A stretch of DNA of 64,000 nt. Source: Pseudomonas abietaniphila (lineage in GTDB: Bacteria > Pseudomonadota > Gammaproteobacteria > Pseudomonadales > Pseudomonadaceae). Numbering within the stretch: the first letter of the stretch is position 1; each line of letters opens with the position of its first letter. The stretch covers positions 682,001 through 746,000 of the forward strand of contig NZ_CP155619.1 of assembly GCF_039697315.1 (NCBI RefSeq), written 5' to 3'. The notes under the pieces were generated by a model that was not told the DNA's origin, made no database searches, and saw nothing but the letters and a program-made list of their open reading frames with translations. The position numbers were made by a program, and so were the translations under genes. Of this stretch, positions 62,899-64,000 are shown piece after piece.

Positions 62899-63345
62899 TG
62901 TATTCTCCCGTTCAAACTGAGTTGGATTCGTCTGCTACGAGATATTTGACTGGTCGGTGCCTCCCTTCGATCAAAGATCCAGTGACTACCGGACCGACGG
63001 CGATCCGGGCCACCGGCGATCACAAGCACTGAATCTACAGCGCCACGTTAAGTCAGAGCCTTTCATTTATAAGATATTTAAAATGTGCGATGGACCCACC
63101 CAAGGCCCATACGACTCTCTGGGCCAGCGCGAGGATACGATGTCCGCTTTGGGTCGAAAGCTGTCCGTGAGGAGGAGCCTATGGTTCTGGTGTGTTTGGT
63201 CTTTTATCGCGTTGCTTGAGGCCGATCGCGGCCCGGCAGTTTCGGGCTTCGGTGCTTTCCGTGCGTGTCCAAGCGCCTGAAGCAACACGGTTTGCGTGAT
63301 GGGTACCTGGAGCTGGAGATTACCCAGTCGTTTCTGTGGTACCTC
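62899..63345. other. Gene-free stretch with a dispersed motif
   Basis: Promoter region of the formaldehyde dehydrogenase gene, then short frames. Motif copy 9 at 63141-63164. No family features. Confidence 0.5.
63141..63164 (+). repeat. Dispersed motif, copy 9
   Basis: TGTCCGCTTTGGGTCGAAAG then CTGT. The right-most copy in the window. Confidence 0.75.
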
Positions 63346-64000
63346 TTAGAAGCCCTCCAGAACGATCTTGCCTTTCGCCTTGCCGCTTTCCAGCAGAGCA
63401 TGGGCACGACGAAGATTTTCTGCGCTGAGGCGTCCGTAGTTATCGCCAAGAGTGGTGCGCAAGAGACCCGAATCGACGTGCCGCGCAATTTCGTTGAGGA
63501 TGTTGTGCTGCTCCTGCATGTCCTCGGTTTCGTAAAGCGAGCGGGTATACATCAGCTCCCAGTGCAGCGACAGGCTCTTACGCTTCAGCGGCACAGCGTC
63601 AAGCGTGGCCGGATCATCGATCAGGCCCAGCCTGCCCTGAGGCTTCAGTGATTCGATGATTTGCTCGTAGTGCCGATCAGTCTGGGTCAGGCTTGCGACA
63701 TAGCTGACTTGTGCAATGCCAATGCGCTTGAGCTCTTCGCTGAGTGGCTTGGTATGGTCGATGACGTGATGCGCACCCAGCTCGGTGACCCAGGCCTGGG
63801 TTTCCGGGCGCGAAGCCGTGCCGATGATTGTTAGTCCGGTCAGTTGACGCGCCAACTGAGTCAGGATCGAACCCACCCCGCCCGCAGCGCCGACGATGAG
63901 CAGCGTTTCGCCCCGGTCGGTGGTATCACGTGCAACACCGAGGCGATCGAAGAGTAACTCCCAGGCGGTCAGGGAAGTCAGTGGCAATGCCGCAGCCTGG
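63346..64000 (-). CDS. Zinc-free quinone oxidoreductase, C-terminal part
   Basis: The frame is open at the right edge, so the N-terminal GroES-like domain lies outside. The visible 218 residues carry the NADPH loop VGAAGGVGSILTQLARQ and the C-terminal ENLRRAHALLESGKAKGKIV. It resembles but is not identical to the quinone oxidoreductase at 9348-10319. Reduces quinones or enones. Stop at 63346-63348. Confidence 0.9.
   Translation of the reverse strand, partial: QAAALPLTSLTAWELLFDRLGVARDTTDRGETLLIVGAAGGVGSILTQLARQLTGLTIIGTASRPETQAWVTELGAHHVIDHTKPLSEELKRIGIAQVSYVASLTQTDRHYEQIIESLKPQGRLGLIDDPATLDAVPLKRKSLSLHWELMYTRSLYETEDMQEQHNILNEIARHVDSGLLRTTLGDNYGRLSAENLRRAHALLESGKAKGKIVLEGF

Noticed and set aside
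1..64000. CRISPR arrays, prophage or integrase
   Set aside because: No regular repeat-spacer pattern, phage gene, integrase or transposase was seen.

Overview
The window reads as chromosomal DNA of a Pseudomonas-type gammaproteobacterium, probably of the fluorescens/syringae lineage. This is inferred from the GC-rich codon use, the many LysR/SDR/MFS modules, a glutathione-independent formaldehyde dehydrogenase and a PaoABC-like aldehyde oxidoreductase; I could not run a search. No rRNA, convincing tRNA, CRISPR array, transposase or phage gene was seen.

Layout. (1) 0-12.2 kb holds small redox and efflux modules, each beside a LysR regulator: the tail of an Old Yellow Enzyme, an alpha/beta hydrolase, an SDR / NADP-reductase-like / MFS / esterase run, a quinone oxidoreductase and a second SDR. 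(2) 12.5-18.7 kb holds a large MscS-family channel, a TetR regulator and a secreted GH3 glycosidase with a PA14 domain. (3) 19.1-29.4 kb holds a tiny secreted protein and a compact eleven-gene type II secretion operon in the order E-F-G-H-I-J-K-L-M-N-D, the order of Xanthomonas xps, with a lipoprotein secretin. (4) 29.5-34.7 kb is a catabolic operon of SDR, MFS and a transketolase split into two subunits, opposite a GcvA-like LysR. (5) 34.8-38.1 kb holds a luciferase-like monooxygenase, a LysR and a DHA1 efflux pump.

(6) 38.1-42.1 kb is a scrambled accessory patch: a frameshifted secreted protein, an acetyltransferase, a glycine-zipper gene enclosed by inverted multi-repeat ends (a possible transposase-less cassette), an orphan ORF and a 168-bp MITE-like element. 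From here to the right edge a short motif built on CTTTGGGTCGA, or its relative TCGGCCAGAAGCGGAC, recurs between genes; I did not see it in the first 38 kb. (7) 42.1-50.2 kb is an aldehyde/enone island: a three-subunit molybdenum aldehyde oxidoreductase and an SDR / Old Yellow Enzyme / SDR run on either side of a YqhC-like AraC regulator. (8) 50.5-58.5 kb is a catabolic island under a tandem (double) IclR regulator: MHS transporter, D-2-hydroxyacid dehydrogenase, RraA-fold protein, ACS transporter, SMP-30 lactonase and AEC carrier. (9) 59-64 kb holds an orphan RlaP-type nucleotidyltransferase, two acetyltransferases, a truncated second nucleotidyltransferase, formaldehyde dehydrogenase and the 3' part of a quinone oxidoreductase.

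The parts most worth follow-up are the xps-like secretion operon with its upstream leader, the tandem IclR regulon with its three palindromes, the split-transketolase operon, the inverted-repeat cassette carrying the glycine-zipper gene, and the dispersed motif that appears to mark mobile insertions.
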